Part shown: positions 6,070 through 13,872 of the stretch, in pieces
Layout: each line of letters opens with the position of its first letter
Position numbering within the stretch: position 1 is the first letter of the stretch
Source: Clostridiales bacterium
Lineage (GTDB): Bacteria; Bacillota; Clostridia; Christensenellales; Aristaeellaceae
DNA: 13,954 nt
Assembly: GCA_012522875.1 (NCBI GenBank)
Contig: JAAYJP010000109.1
Span: 1-13,954, forward strand
Direction of reading: 5' to 3'
The notes under the pieces: generated by a model
The model's input: the letters and a program-made list of their open reading frames with translations, nothing else
What the model was told of the DNA's origin: nothing
The model's database searches: none
Translations under genes and position numbers: made by a program

Positions 6070-7554
6070 ATGAACTACCAGGTGGAAAAGGTCAACAGCA
6101 ACCAAAAGAAGATTACATTTGAGATTCCAGCGGAGGCGTTTGATGAGGCGATGCAGAAAGCATACCTGAAAACGCGCGGACGCATTAACGTGCCAGGCTT
6201 TCGCAAGGGCAAAGCTCCGCGGAAACTCATTGAAAATATGTACGGAGAAGGCGTTTTTTATGATGAGGCCTTTGATTTGATATTCCCAGATGCCTATAGC
6301 GAAGCGGTTAAGGCAGAAGACCTGTTCCCCGTTGACCAGCCTGAGATTGACCTGGACCAGATCGGCGCCGGGAAAGAGCTGAAGTTCACCGCTACAGTCT
6401 ATGTGCGCCCTGAGGTAACGCTGGGTGACTATAAAAGCCTCAAGGGCACCCGCCATCTGCATCCAATCACGGAAGAACAGATGGATGCGCGCATCGCCCA
6501 GGATGTGCAGAAAGTAACCACCCAGGAGGATATCGGTGGGGAAAACCTGAAAGAAGGCGATACCGCGGACATCGACTACCTGGGGACAGTGGACGGCAAC
6601 CCTTTTGAGGGCGGCGAGGCCAAGGGCCACAAACTGCATCTGGGCTCCCAGAGCTTTATTCCCGGTTTTGAAGACCAGGTGGTTGGCATGAAGGCCGGCG
6701 ATGAGAGGGATATCACCATAACCTTCCCCGCTGAATACCACTCGGAGGATCTGGCAGGGAAAGAGGCCGTTTTCCATGTGAAGGTTAATGCCGGCACAAG
6801 GGAAAACAAGCCGGAGCTGGACGATGATTTCGCCCAGGATGTTTCCGAACATGGCACCTATTCCGAGTATAGGGAAGCTGTCCGTGAGGAGCTGACCAAG
6901 CAGAGGGATCAGCATGCCGAGGTTCACCTGGAAAACGAGTTGCTGCAGCAGGCAGTGGATGCCTCAGACTGTGACATCCCCGAAGCCATGATCCAGCGGC
7001 AGATTGATTACCTGATTCAGAATACGCGCATCCGCCTGATGTATCAGGGAATGAGGCTGGAGGATTATCTGGCCTATACCAACACCTCTGAAGAGCAGAT
7101 GCGGGAAAACTTTCGCCAGGATGCGATGAATAATGTTAAAACCGATTTGGTTCTGGAAGCCATCCGCAAGCAGGAGGATCTTTCGCCCACACAGGAAGAG
7201 GTGGATGAGGAAATCCGCCGCCATGCGGAGGAGATGGGCCGTGGATATGACGACTACAAAGCGGGCCTGAATGAGAACCAGCTTGAGAACTATAAAGACA
7301 TCGCCGCCAACCGCAAGGTGGTGAACCTGCTGAAAGAACATGCCCAGGTGACTGACCATAAAGAAGCCCATGACGAATTGACGGTTGAGGATCTGGTGGA
7401 CAGCGCAGCCCAGGCGGCAGAAGCCCTTGGGGAAAACCTGCAGGACGAGGAAGCTGACCTGGGGCCTGCGGCTGTGGGCAAGGAAGCCAGCAAGGCAAGT
7501 GCCGGCGGCAATAGGAAAGAAAGCAAAAAAGCGTCTGACGCTTCCCAGGAATAA
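6070..7554 (+). CDS. tig: Trigger factor, ribosome-bound chaperone
   Basis: Trigger factor binds the ribosome at the peptide exit and shields nascent chains; it also has peptidyl-prolyl isomerase activity. The N-terminal ribosome-binding domain carries the signature GFRKGKAP (43-50). The FKBP-type domain spans about 158-240 (GDTADIDYLGTV ... GSQSFIPGFEDQVVGM). The helical C-terminal chaperone domain follows to about residue 428. The protein is 494 residues, against about 430 in E. coli. The excess is a polar tail of about 65 residues rich in Ala, Glu and Lys, which looks disordered. AGGAGGG stands about six bases before the ATG. It is the first gene of the quality-control cluster, with clpP 29 bases downstream. 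Confidence 0.97.
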   Translation: MNYQVEKVNSNQKKITFEIPAEAFDEAMQKAYLKTRGRINVPGFRKGKAPRKLIENMYGEGVFYDEAFDLIFPDAYSEAVKAEDLFPVDQPEIDLDQIGAGKELKFTATVYVRPEVTLGDYKSLKGTRHLHPITEEQMDARIAQDVQKVTTQEDIGGENLKEGDTADIDYLGTVDGNPFEGGEAKGHKLHLGSQSFIPGFEDQVVGMKAGDERDITITFPAEYHSEDLAGKEAVFHVKVNAGTRENKPELDDDFAQDVSEHGTYSEYREAVREELTKQRDQHAEVHLENELLQQAVDASDCDIPEAMIQRQIDYLIQNTRIRLMYQGMRLEDYLAYTNTSEEQMRENFRQDAMNNVKTDLVLEAIRKQEDLSPTQEEVDEEIRRHAEEMGRGYDDYKAGLNENQLENYKDIAANRKVVNLLKEHAQVTDHKEAHDELTVEDLVDSAAQAAEALGENLQDEEADLGPAAVGKEASKASAGGNRKESKKASDASQE

Positions 7555-7583
7555 CAGGCCCTGAACCTATTCGAGGAGGAAAC

Positions 7584-8192
7584 ATGGCAGAGTATTTAAT
7601 CCCCTACGTAATTGAGCGTTCCGGCAATGCTGAACGTTCCTTTGATATTTACTCCAGGCTGTTGAAGGACCGTATCGTCTTTCTCTCGGGCCCGGTTACG
7701 GACGGCCTGGCCAACACAGTGGTGGCACAGCTGCTTTTCCTGGACATGGACAACCCCAACGCAGATATCTCTCTTTATATCAACAGCCCTGGTGGTTCTG
7801 TGACGGCCGGCATGGCGATTTTTGATACCATGCAGCATATCAAAGCACCGGTTCGCACGGTTTGTGTGGGCATGGCTGCATCGATGGGTGCTTTCCTTTT
7901 AATGGCCGGTGAGAAGGGCAAGCGCATGGCGCTGCCCAACAGCGAGGTGATGATCCACCAGCCCTCCGGCGGCGCTGAGGGCCAGGCAACGGATGTGACC
8001 ATCCGCGCGGAGTGGTTGCTGAAAACCAAGAGGAAGATGAACCGCATGATGGCGGAGATGACTGGACAGCCGGAGGAGAAGATAGCCAACGACGTGGAGC
8101 GTGACTACTTCATGTCCGCTCAGGAAGCCAAGGAGTACGGCGTGGTGGATGAAATCTATCTGCCGCGCAAGAATGAGGAGAAGAATGCCTAA
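7584..8192 (+). CDS. clpP: ATP-dependent Clp protease proteolytic subunit
   Basis: ClpP is the serine peptidase that forms the 14-subunit degradation chamber used with ClpX and related unfoldases. The protein is 202 residues, close to the family norm. The catalytic triad is visible as Ser100 (MAASMGAF), His125 (MIHQPSGG) and Asp174 (VERDYFM). The glycine-rich substrate groove INSPGGSVTAG is at 66-76. GAGGAGG lies five bases before the ATG. Its last codons overlap the start of clpX by 8 nt, which fits coupled production of protease and partner. Confidence 0.98.
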   Translation: MAEYLIPYVIERSGNAERSFDIYSRLLKDRIVFLSGPVTDGLANTVVAQLLFLDMDNPNADISLYINSPGGSVTAGMAIFDTMQHIKAPVRTVCVGMAASMGAFLLMAGEKGKRMALPNSEVMIHQPSGGAEGQATDVTIRAEWLLKTKRKMNRMMAEMTGQPEEKIANDVERDYFMSAQEAKEYGVVDEIYLPRKNEEKNA

Positions 8193-9495
8193 AGAACCCA
8201 TGGATCCCAAGCGCACACCCCGCTGCGGTTTTTGCGGCAAATCCCAGGGGGAGGTCAGGCGGCTGATTGCCGGGCCAAACGCCTATATCTGCGATGAGTG
8301 CGTTGCCTTGTGCACTGACATGGTGGCCGAGCTTGATCAGAAGGCGGGGGTTTCGGGGCCAAAGGCACCCAAACTCCTCAAACCCAGGGAGATCAAGCAG
8401 GCGCTGGATGATTATGTCATCGGCCAGGAACGGGTGAAGCGGGCCCTGAGCGTAGCGGTATACAACCACTACAAGCGCATTTTGTCCAATAACAAGAAAA
8501 AGAACGATGTTGAGCTGCAGAAAGCCAACATCCTTCTGGTGGGGCCCACGGGCACCGGCAAAACCTATCTGGCCCAAACCCTGGCCCGGGTGCTGAATGT
8601 GCCCTTTGCTATCGCCGACGCAACATCGCTGACGGAAGCCGGCTATGTGGGTGAGGATGTGGAGAATATCCTCCTTCGCCTGATCCAGGCAGCAGATGGG
8701 GACATAATGGCCGCCCAGCAGGGCATCATCTACCTGGATGAGGTGGATAAAATTGGCCGCAAGAGTGAAAATGTCTCCATTACCCGTGATGTATCCGGCG
8801 AAGGGGTACAGCAGGCGTTGTTGAAGATCCTGGAAGGTACCGTTGCCAATGTGCCTCCCCAGGGAGGGCGCAAACACCCCCAGCAGGAAACGCTGCCCAT
8901 TGATACCACCAACATCCTGTTTATCTGCGGGGGTGCTTTTGATGGGCTGGAGGCTATTGTCGCTACCCGCCTTGGGGGAAGAATGATGGGTTTTGGCGTT
9001 GATCAGGCGGGCACCCAGGCGGAGCAGGCAAGCCGCCTGCTTTCTAAACTGGAACCTGAGGATCTGGTCAAGTACGGCATGATCCCCGAGTTAGTGGGAC
9101 GCCTGCCGGTGAGCCTTGCCCTTGATACGCTGGACGAATCAGCTCTGGTGCGTATCCTGACCGAGCCCAAAAACGCACTTGTAAAACAATATCAGCATTT
9201 ATTCGAGTTGGATGGCGCGGAGCTGCTTTTTGAGGAAGACGCGCTGCGCGCCATCGCCAGGCAAGCCGTCGCCCGGCAGACCGGCGCCAGGGGCCTGCGC
9301 GCCATCATAGAAAACCTTCTGCTGGACACTATGTTTGAACTGCCTGGGGCTGATGAGCCCATTCAGTGCCTTGTGACGCGGAATGCGGTTGAGGAGGGGG
9401 AGGAAATTTTACCTCAGCGCCAGCCCAAACCACTCAAACCGCCCGCGAAGCCGGCACCCAAGCGTCCCCTTCCCCTGGAGAGCGATGCTTCCTGA
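8185..9495 (+). CDS. clpX: ClpX, ATP-dependent unfoldase of the ClpXP protease
   Basis: ClpX is an AAA+ hexamer that recognises, unfolds and feeds substrates to ClpP. The zinc-binding domain has Cys14, Cys17, Cys36 and Cys39. Walker A is GPTGTGKT (120-127), the pore loop GYVGED is at 153-158, Walker B IIYLDEVDK at 181-189, and the RKH loop in GGRKHP at 227-232. The sensor-2 motif GARGLRAIIE follows near the end. The ClpP-docking loop reads MGF (268-270) where IGF is usual. The last 27 residues (410-436) contain nine prolines and several lysines, an unusual tail. The open frame extends upstream to 8101, but the ATG at 8185 has GAGGAG at correct spacing inside the end of clpP, so I use that; ATG 8200 is a weaker alternative. 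Confidence 0.97.
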   Translation: MPKEPMDPKRTPRCGFCGKSQGEVRRLIAGPNAYICDECVALCTDMVAELDQKAGVSGPKAPKLLKPREIKQALDDYVIGQERVKRALSVAVYNHYKRILSNNKKKNDVELQKANILLVGPTGTGKTYLAQTLARVLNVPFAIADATSLTEAGYVGEDVENILLRLIQAADGDIMAAQQGIIYLDEVDKIGRKSENVSITRDVSGEGVQQALLKILEGTVANVPPQGGRKHPQQETLPIDTTNILFICGGAFDGLEAIVATRLGGRMMGFGVDQAGTQAEQASRLLSKLEPEDLVKYGMIPELVGRLPVSLALDTLDESALVRILTEPKNALVKQYQHLFELDGAELLFEEDALRAIARQAVARQTGARGLRAIIENLLLDTMFELPGADEPIQCLVTRNAVEEGEEILPQRQPKPLKPPAKPAPKRPLPLESDAS

Positions 9496-9509
9496 CTGGA
9501 TTTAGCAAA

Positions 9510-9542
9510 GCCTCTTCCCAAGTTGTGGGGAAGGGGCATTTT
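9510..9542 (+). terminator. Hairpin with short T-run between clpX and lon
   Basis: Bases 9510-9519 (GCCTCTTCCC) pair with 9528-9537 (GGGAAGGGGC) in a 10-bp stem with one T-G pair and an 8-nt loop, followed by ATTTT. It ends just before the lon ribosome binding site. The T-run is short, so it probably acts as a partial terminator or message-stability element that sets lon expression relative to clpX. I see no strong promoter between it and lon. Confidence 0.5.
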
Positions 9543-9554
9543 AAAGGAGAACCC

Positions 9555-11900
9555 ATGCCCAGTAAATCCATTGCACTGTTAACGATTCCTTTTCTGCCTC
9601 TGCGGGGTACCCTGGTGTTTCCGCATATGGTGCTTCATATCGATGTGGGCCGCGGAAAATCCGTGGCCGCTATCAATCAGGCCATGATGGGCGACCAGCG
9701 CATCTTCCTTGTGATGCAAAAGGATATTGAAAATGAAGAACCGGCGCTCAATGACCTGTACAGGGCAGGTACCATCGCCCGGGTGAAGCAGGTGCTCCAC
9801 CTGCCGGGCAACAATATGCGGGTGCTGATTGAGGGCGAGGAGCGCGCCATTCTCAAGGCAGTTCATGAGGACAAGGAGACTTGGGTGGCCACTGTGCGAA
9901 CGATGCCGCCCTTTGACAAGTCCCAGGACAACCCGGAGCTCCAGGCCCTCATACGCCTTGCCAAGGAGAGCCTGGACGGCTTTGCCGAGGCTGGTAACCG
10001 CCTGTCGGAAGACCTGATCAAGTCCTTTAAGCGCATAGAAGACCCGCAGGAGCTGGTGGATGTGATCGCCGCCAACCTGATTCCTCAGGTGGAGGAACGC
10101 TATGCCCTGCTGTCGCTGGAGAAACCGGCGGACAGGCTGGAGCAGCTCTGTGTGTACCTGGCGCGGGAGGTGCGCAACGCCAATGTTGACCGGATTGTGC
10201 AGCAGCGTATCCGTATGCAGGTGGATAAATCCCAGCGGGAATATTATCTGCGTGAGCAGTTGAAGGCCATCCAGGAGGAGCTGGGTGAAGGCGACTTTGA
10301 TGACGTAGAGGAGATGCGGGAGCAACTGAAGAAAATCCCGCTGAATGAAGAAGCACGGGAAAAAGCCGACAAAGAACTGGAGAAACTCTCCCGCATGATG
10401 GCTGGCAGCCCTGAATCCACTGTATCTGAGAACTATCTGGACTGGCTGGCAGAGTTGCCCTGGGGCAAGTACACCAAGGACCAGTTGTCCCTGAAACGTG
10501 CCCGGCGGATCCTGGAGCAGGATCACTACGGCATGGATCCGGTGAAAGAGCGCATCATCGAATACCTGGCGGTGATGTCAATGCGCCGGGAGGCGGACGC
10601 AACGGTGGTTCCCAAGGGGCCGATTCTCTGTTTTGTGGGGCCGCCCGGGGTGGGGAAGACCTCCATCGTCCAGGCGATCGCCAAAGCCATGGGGAGGAAA
10701 TTTGTGAAGATGTCCCTGGGCGGTGTCAGGGATGAAGCGGAGATTTATGGGCATCGCCGTACTTACATCGGCGCTATACCGGGGCATATCATTTCCGGCA
10801 TCAAGCGAGCAGGCACGATGAACCCGGTTTTCCTGTTTGACGAGATTGACAAGATGGGCAACGACTACCGGGGAGATCCGGCCAGTGCCATGCTTGAGGT
10901 GCTGGACCCGGCGCAGAACGCTGCCTTCCGGGACCATTACCTGGACGTTCCCTTTGACCTGTCCCGGGTTTTGTTTATCACGACTGCCAACACCCGCGAA
11001 TCCATCCCGCCGCCATTGCTTGACCGTATGGAGGTTATCGAAGTAGCAAGTTACACCGAGGAAGAGAAGCTCCAGATCGCCAAACGGCATCTGCTTCGCC
11101 AACAGGTTGCCGAAAACGGCCTGGCGAAAAACAGCGTGACCATGACCCAGGCGGCCATCCGCAAAGCCATTGAAGGCTACACCCGGGAAGCGGGCGTCAG
11201 AAGCCTCTCCCGCACACTGGCCAAAGCTGTGCGCAAGGCAGCGGTGGAGATGCTGGAGACGGGGGAAAAGAAGCTGCCCATCACTGCGGATAACCTGGAG
11301 AAATATCTAGGTTCGCCCAGATTCCTTCGGGATAAGCCGGAGCAGCAACCTTTGCTGGGGGTTGTCAATGGGCTGGCCTATACCGAGGTGGGCGGTGAGA
11401 TGCTCAAAGTGGAGTGCGCGGTCATGCCGGGCTCCGGGAAGCTGGCGCTTACCGGCCATCTGGGAGATGTGATGAAAGAGAGCGGCCAAGCGGCCCTCTC
11501 CTGGGTGCGTGCCCATGCGGCCGACTACGCTATTGATGCGGATTTTCACAAAGACCGTGACATCCACATCCATGTGCCTGAGGGCGCGGTGCCAAAGGAT
11601 GGCCCTTCCGCCGGTGTCACCATGACGGTGGCCCTGGTTTCAGCGCTCAGTGGGCGCAAGGCATCCCAGGACATTGCTATGACCGGGGAAATCACCTTGG
11701 GGGGAAGGGTCCTGCCAATTGGCGGCATCAAGGAAAAGCTTCTTGCAGCCTACCGCGGCAAAATGAAGCGCCTGGCCCTGCCCAGGGAAAACCATAAAGA
11801 TGTAGCGGAACTGCCAGGATATATTCAGGAAGCATTTGAGATTTATTATGTTGGCGCTGTGGGTGAGGTGATCGCCATGACGCTTGAGGATAAGGGATAA
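9555..11900 (+). CDS. lon: Lon, ATP-dependent serine protease
   Basis: Lon is a cytoplasmic AAA+ protease that degrades misfolded and regulatory proteins. At 781 residues it has the normal LonA layout: substrate-binding N domain from LPLRGTLVFP (14-23), a coiled region around 220-285 (QREYYLREQLKAIQEELGE), Walker A GPPGVGKT (362-369), Walker B VFLFDE (425-430), and the protease domain with the Ser685/Lys728 dyad (KDGPSAGVTM and GGIKEKLLAAYR). A GTG at 9525 in the same frame lies inside the hairpin and has no binding site. ATG 9555 is preceded by AAAGGAG at five to six bases and gives the usual N-terminus. The ysxC gene begins 5 bases after the stop. Confidence 0.98.
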   Translation: MPSKSIALLTIPFLPLRGTLVFPHMVLHIDVGRGKSVAAINQAMMGDQRIFLVMQKDIENEEPALNDLYRAGTIARVKQVLHLPGNNMRVLIEGEERAILKAVHEDKETWVATVRTMPPFDKSQDNPELQALIRLAKESLDGFAEAGNRLSEDLIKSFKRIEDPQELVDVIAANLIPQVEERYALLSLEKPADRLEQLCVYLAREVRNANVDRIVQQRIRMQVDKSQREYYLREQLKAIQEELGEGDFDDVEEMREQLKKIPLNEEAREKADKELEKLSRMMAGSPESTVSENYLDWLAELPWGKYTKDQLSLKRARRILEQDHYGMDPVKERIIEYLAVMSMRREADATVVPKGPILCFVGPPGVGKTSIVQAIAKAMGRKFVKMSLGGVRDEAEIYGHRRTYIGAIPGHIISGIKRAGTMNPVFLFDEIDKMGNDYRGDPASAMLEVLDPAQNAAFRDHYLDVPFDLSRVLFITTANTRESIPPPLLDRMEVIEVASYTEEEKLQIAKRHLLRQQVAENGLAKNSVTMTQAAIRKAIEGYTREAGVRSLSRTLAKAVRKAAVEMLETGEKKLPITADNLEKYLGSPRFLRDKPEQQPLLGVVNGLAYTEVGGEMLKVECAVMPGSGKLALTGHLGDVMKESGQAALSWVRAHAADYAIDADFHKDRDIHIHVPEGAVPKDGPSAGVTMTVALVSALSGRKASQDIAMTGEITLGGRVLPIGGIKEKLLAAYRGKMKRLALPRENHKDVAELPGYIQEAFEIYYVGAVGEVIAMTLEDKG

Positions 11901-11905
11901 CCGGC

Positions 11906-12496
11906 GTGTTCAAGGACGCCAAATTTGTCATCAGCCTGCCGTGCTACGGGGATTTCCCCGGGCGCGGCCTCCCTCAGCTAGCTGTTTGCGGGCGAAGCAA
12001 TGTGGGCAAGAGCAGCCTCATCAACAGCCTCTGCCGTAGGCGCGGCCTGGCCAAAACCAGCTCCACCCCAGGCAAGACAAGGCTGATAAACGTGTTCCTG
12101 ATTGACAACGCTTTTCATCTCATCGACCTGCCGGGTTATGGCTACGCCAAAGTGTCCAGGCGGGAACAGCAGAACTGGGGGTTGATGATGTCTGATTATT
12201 TCAGCCAGGCCGATGAGTTGGCGCTTGCGCTCCACCTGGTGGACATTCGCCATGAGCCCAGCCAGCAGGATCTTGAAATGAATGCTTACCTCTATCAGGC
12301 CGGCCTCCCCTTTCGGTTGGTGGCCACCAAATCGGACAAGGTGTCCCGCAGCCAGCGGCAGAAACATTTGGCTGACATCGCCCGCTTGCTGGCAGTGCAG
12401 CCCTGGGAAATCATCCCCTTCTCCTCACAAACCGGGGAAGGGCGGGATGCACTGGCCCAGTCAGTATATAAGCTGATCTTGCCTTCTCGGAGTTAG
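11906..12496 (+). CDS. ysxC: Ribosome-biogenesis GTPase YsxC/EngB (YihA)
   Basis: This is a 196-residue small GTPase needed for late assembly of the large ribosomal subunit in the bacteria studied. The GTP-binding motifs are all present: G1 GRSNVGKS (29-36), the switch region with TSSTPGKT (51-58), G3 DLPGYG (74-79), G4 TKSD (141-144) and G5 SSQ (173-175). Translation starts with GTG at 11906, 5 bases after the lon stop, with AAGGGA upstream inside the end of lon. The close spacing implies co-expression with lon, the usual neighbour of this gene in Firmicutes. I found no clear terminator after it before the next promoter. Confidence 0.97.
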   Translation: MFKDAKFVISLPCYGDFPGRGLPQLAVCGRSNVGKSSLINSLCRRRGLAKTSSTPGKTRLINVFLIDNAFHLIDLPGYGYAKVSRREQQNWGLMMSDYFSQADELALALHLVDIRHEPSQQDLEMNAYLYQAGLPFRLVATKSDKVSRSQRQKHLADIARLLAVQPWEIIPFSSQTGEGRDALAQSVYKLILPSRS

Positions 12497-12511
12497 ACAG
12501 AAACCACATAA

Positions 12512-12540
12512 TTGTAAAGGAACCCGTGGGATGGTATAAT
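12512..12540 (+). promoter_or_regulatory. Promoter of the GNAT-like gene
   Basis: TTGTAA (12512-12517) and TATAAT (12535-12540) are 17 bases apart, and TGG directly before the -10 makes it an extended element (TGGTATAAT). Transcription would begin near 12547, about 24 bases before the gene, so the gene need not depend on the upstream operon. Confidence 0.8.
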
Positions 12541-12570
12541 CGCGCCAGATAGTATCGGGAGGTAGACGGG

Positions 12571-13734
12571 ATGATCCATGTCGACATTCTGAAGCCCAGT
12601 GTGAAAAGCTTGAAGCCCTTCGTCCAACTGCCCTTTGACATATACCGGGGCGATCAGAACTGGGTGCCGCCCGTCAGGCGCGACCTTTTGCGCACGCTGA
12701 CCGGGCAGGTGAATGACTTGTTTGCCCAGGGCATCCAACGCTTTTTTCTGGCCTATGACAATGAAAAACCCGTAGCCCGGGTGCTGGCGGGCATTGCCCT
12801 GAGACAACACGGCCCCTCAGGTGACCCTCTTGGCTTTATCAGCCTTTTTGAAAGCTATGATGATTATGAGTATGGAAGGACGGTGCTGGATGCAGCCATG
12901 GGCTTCCTGCGTGACCATGGAGCAAAGGAAGTGCTGGGTCCCCTTGCGCCTCGCTATGACATGTTGTCTGCAGGGGTTCTGGTTCATGGTTTTGACGGCC
13001 CGCCGGTGCTTGAAAGCCCCTACAACCAGCCCTACCTTCCCCAGATGCTGGAGCAGTACGGCTTTGCCAAGCAAAGGGATTACCTGGCCTACGACATTCC
13101 CATCGCGGAGATTCCCGTGGACCGCATCATTGATATGGGCGATCGCATCCGCAAGCGTTTCGGTGTGGTAACCGAGCATGTGGACTTCGCCCGCGGCAAC
13201 CTGGGCCGCGTGGCGCAGGACATCTCCACCATCATCTGTGAATCCATGCCTGAGGAAACCGGAGCAATGCTTCCCACACCGGAGGATCTGCTGCAGCTGT
13301 TCAAACGCATCCGTCCCTATCTGCGACGGGAAACGGCGGTTGTAGCCTACGCAGGCAGCCGCCCTATCGGCTGTGTCATCGGCTTTCTGGATTCCTCCCC
13401 GGCGCTTATTGGCACGGATGGCCGTCGGACACCCTGGAACTGGCTGAAGCGGGTAATCGCCCTGGGGCGTACCACATCCTCCCGCTGCCCCATGCAGTTT
13501 GTTGTACCGGACTATCAGAACATGGCCGTGAACGCCCTCATGCTGGCGGAAACTGTCAAGGGGGCTATGTCCTTGGGAATCCGCCGGGTGGAAGGCTCGC
13601 CAGTGGATGAAACCCATAAGGTATCCGTCAACAACACCCGTATGGCCGGAGGGCGGCATTACCGCACCTATCGCGTCTATCGGATGCGTTTGACCGAAAC
13701 ATCCCGGGGCCGTGGCGGGGACAAGAAGAATTAG
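12571..13734 (+). CDS. GNAT-like protein, YghO/BcerS-like family
   Basis: This is a 387-residue soluble protein. The N-terminal block PFDIYRGDQNWVPPVRRD (21-38), the GPLAPRYD segment (123-130), the GFDGPPVLESPYNQPYLPQML stretch (about 140-160) and the closing GGRHYRTYRVYR are the pattern of a widespread family annotated as GNAT-type acyltransferases and related to E. coli YghO. As I recall, the bacterial ceramide synthase described in Caulobacter belongs to this broader group, but close relatives are uncharacterised and I cannot assign an acceptor. No membrane segment or signal peptide is seen. GGGAGG lies eight bases before the ATG. It has its own promoter, with no functional link to the upstream cluster beyond position. 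The tRNA-Pro promoter begins 7 bases after the stop. Confidence 0.8.
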   Translation: MIHVDILKPSVKSLKPFVQLPFDIYRGDQNWVPPVRRDLLRTLTGQVNDLFAQGIQRFFLAYDNEKPVARVLAGIALRQHGPSGDPLGFISLFESYDDYEYGRTVLDAAMGFLRDHGAKEVLGPLAPRYDMLSAGVLVHGFDGPPVLESPYNQPYLPQMLEQYGFAKQRDYLAYDIPIAEIPVDRIIDMGDRIRKRFGVVTEHVDFARGNLGRVAQDISTIICESMPEETGAMLPTPEDLLQLFKRIRPYLRRETAVVAYAGSRPIGCVIGFLDSSPALIGTDGRRTPWNWLKRVIALGRTTSSRCPMQFVVPDYQNMAVNALMLAETVKGAMSLGIRRVEGSPVDETHKVSVNNTRMAGGRHYRTYRVYRMRLTETSRGRGGDKKN

Positions 13735-13741
13735 TTTGCGC

Positions 13742-13770
13742 TTGACATTTGCCTGTCGCGATGCTACTAT
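13742..13770 (+). promoter_or_regulatory. Strong promoter of tRNA-Pro
   Basis: A consensus TTGACA (13742-13747) and TACTAT (13765-13770) are separated by exactly 17 bases. The likely start is near 13777, about 20 bases before the mature tRNA 5' end. The -35 box begins 8 bases past the stop of the preceding gene. Confidence 0.85.
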
Positions 13771-13775
13771 TTGCT

Positions 13776-13792
13776 TCGCGCCTTGGGCGCGA
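13776..13792 (+). repeat. Leader hairpin before tRNA-Pro
   Basis: TCGCGCC and GGCGCGA form a perfect 7-bp inverted repeat around TTG, lying between the promoter and the tRNA, 3 bases from its 5' end. In the transcript it would form a short stem at the very 5' end of the precursor. It may affect RNase P processing or precursor stability; it has no T-tract. Confidence 0.6.
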
Positions 13793-13795
13793 TGG

Positions 13796-13872
13796 CTGGG
13801 TGTGGCGCAGTTTGGTAGCGTGCTTGAATGGGGTTCAAGAGGCCGGAGGTTCGAATCCTCTCACCCAGACCA
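13796..13872 (+). tRNA. tRNA-Pro (anticodon GGG)
   Basis: A 77-base cloverleaf can be drawn. The acceptor stem is CTGGGTG (13796-13802) with CACCCAG (13862-13868). The D stem is GCGC/GCGT, and the anticodon stem is CTTGA/TCAAG with loop ATGGGGT. The T arm GGAGG-TTCGAAT-CCTCT has one G-T pair, followed by discriminator A and encoded CCA (13870-13872). The anticodon GGG (13830-13832) reads proline codons CCC and CCU. Confidence 0.96.

Noticed and set aside
9525..9555. GTG start for lon at 9525
   Set aside because: It lies inside the hairpin and has no ribosome binding site; the ATG at 9555 has AAAGGAG and gives a standard N-terminus.
5983..12496. CIRCE or CtsR heat-shock operators for the tig-clpP-clpX-lon cluster
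   Set aside because: I looked for the TTAGCACTC inverted repeat and the CtsR direct repeat upstream of tig and in the intergenic gaps and did not find them.
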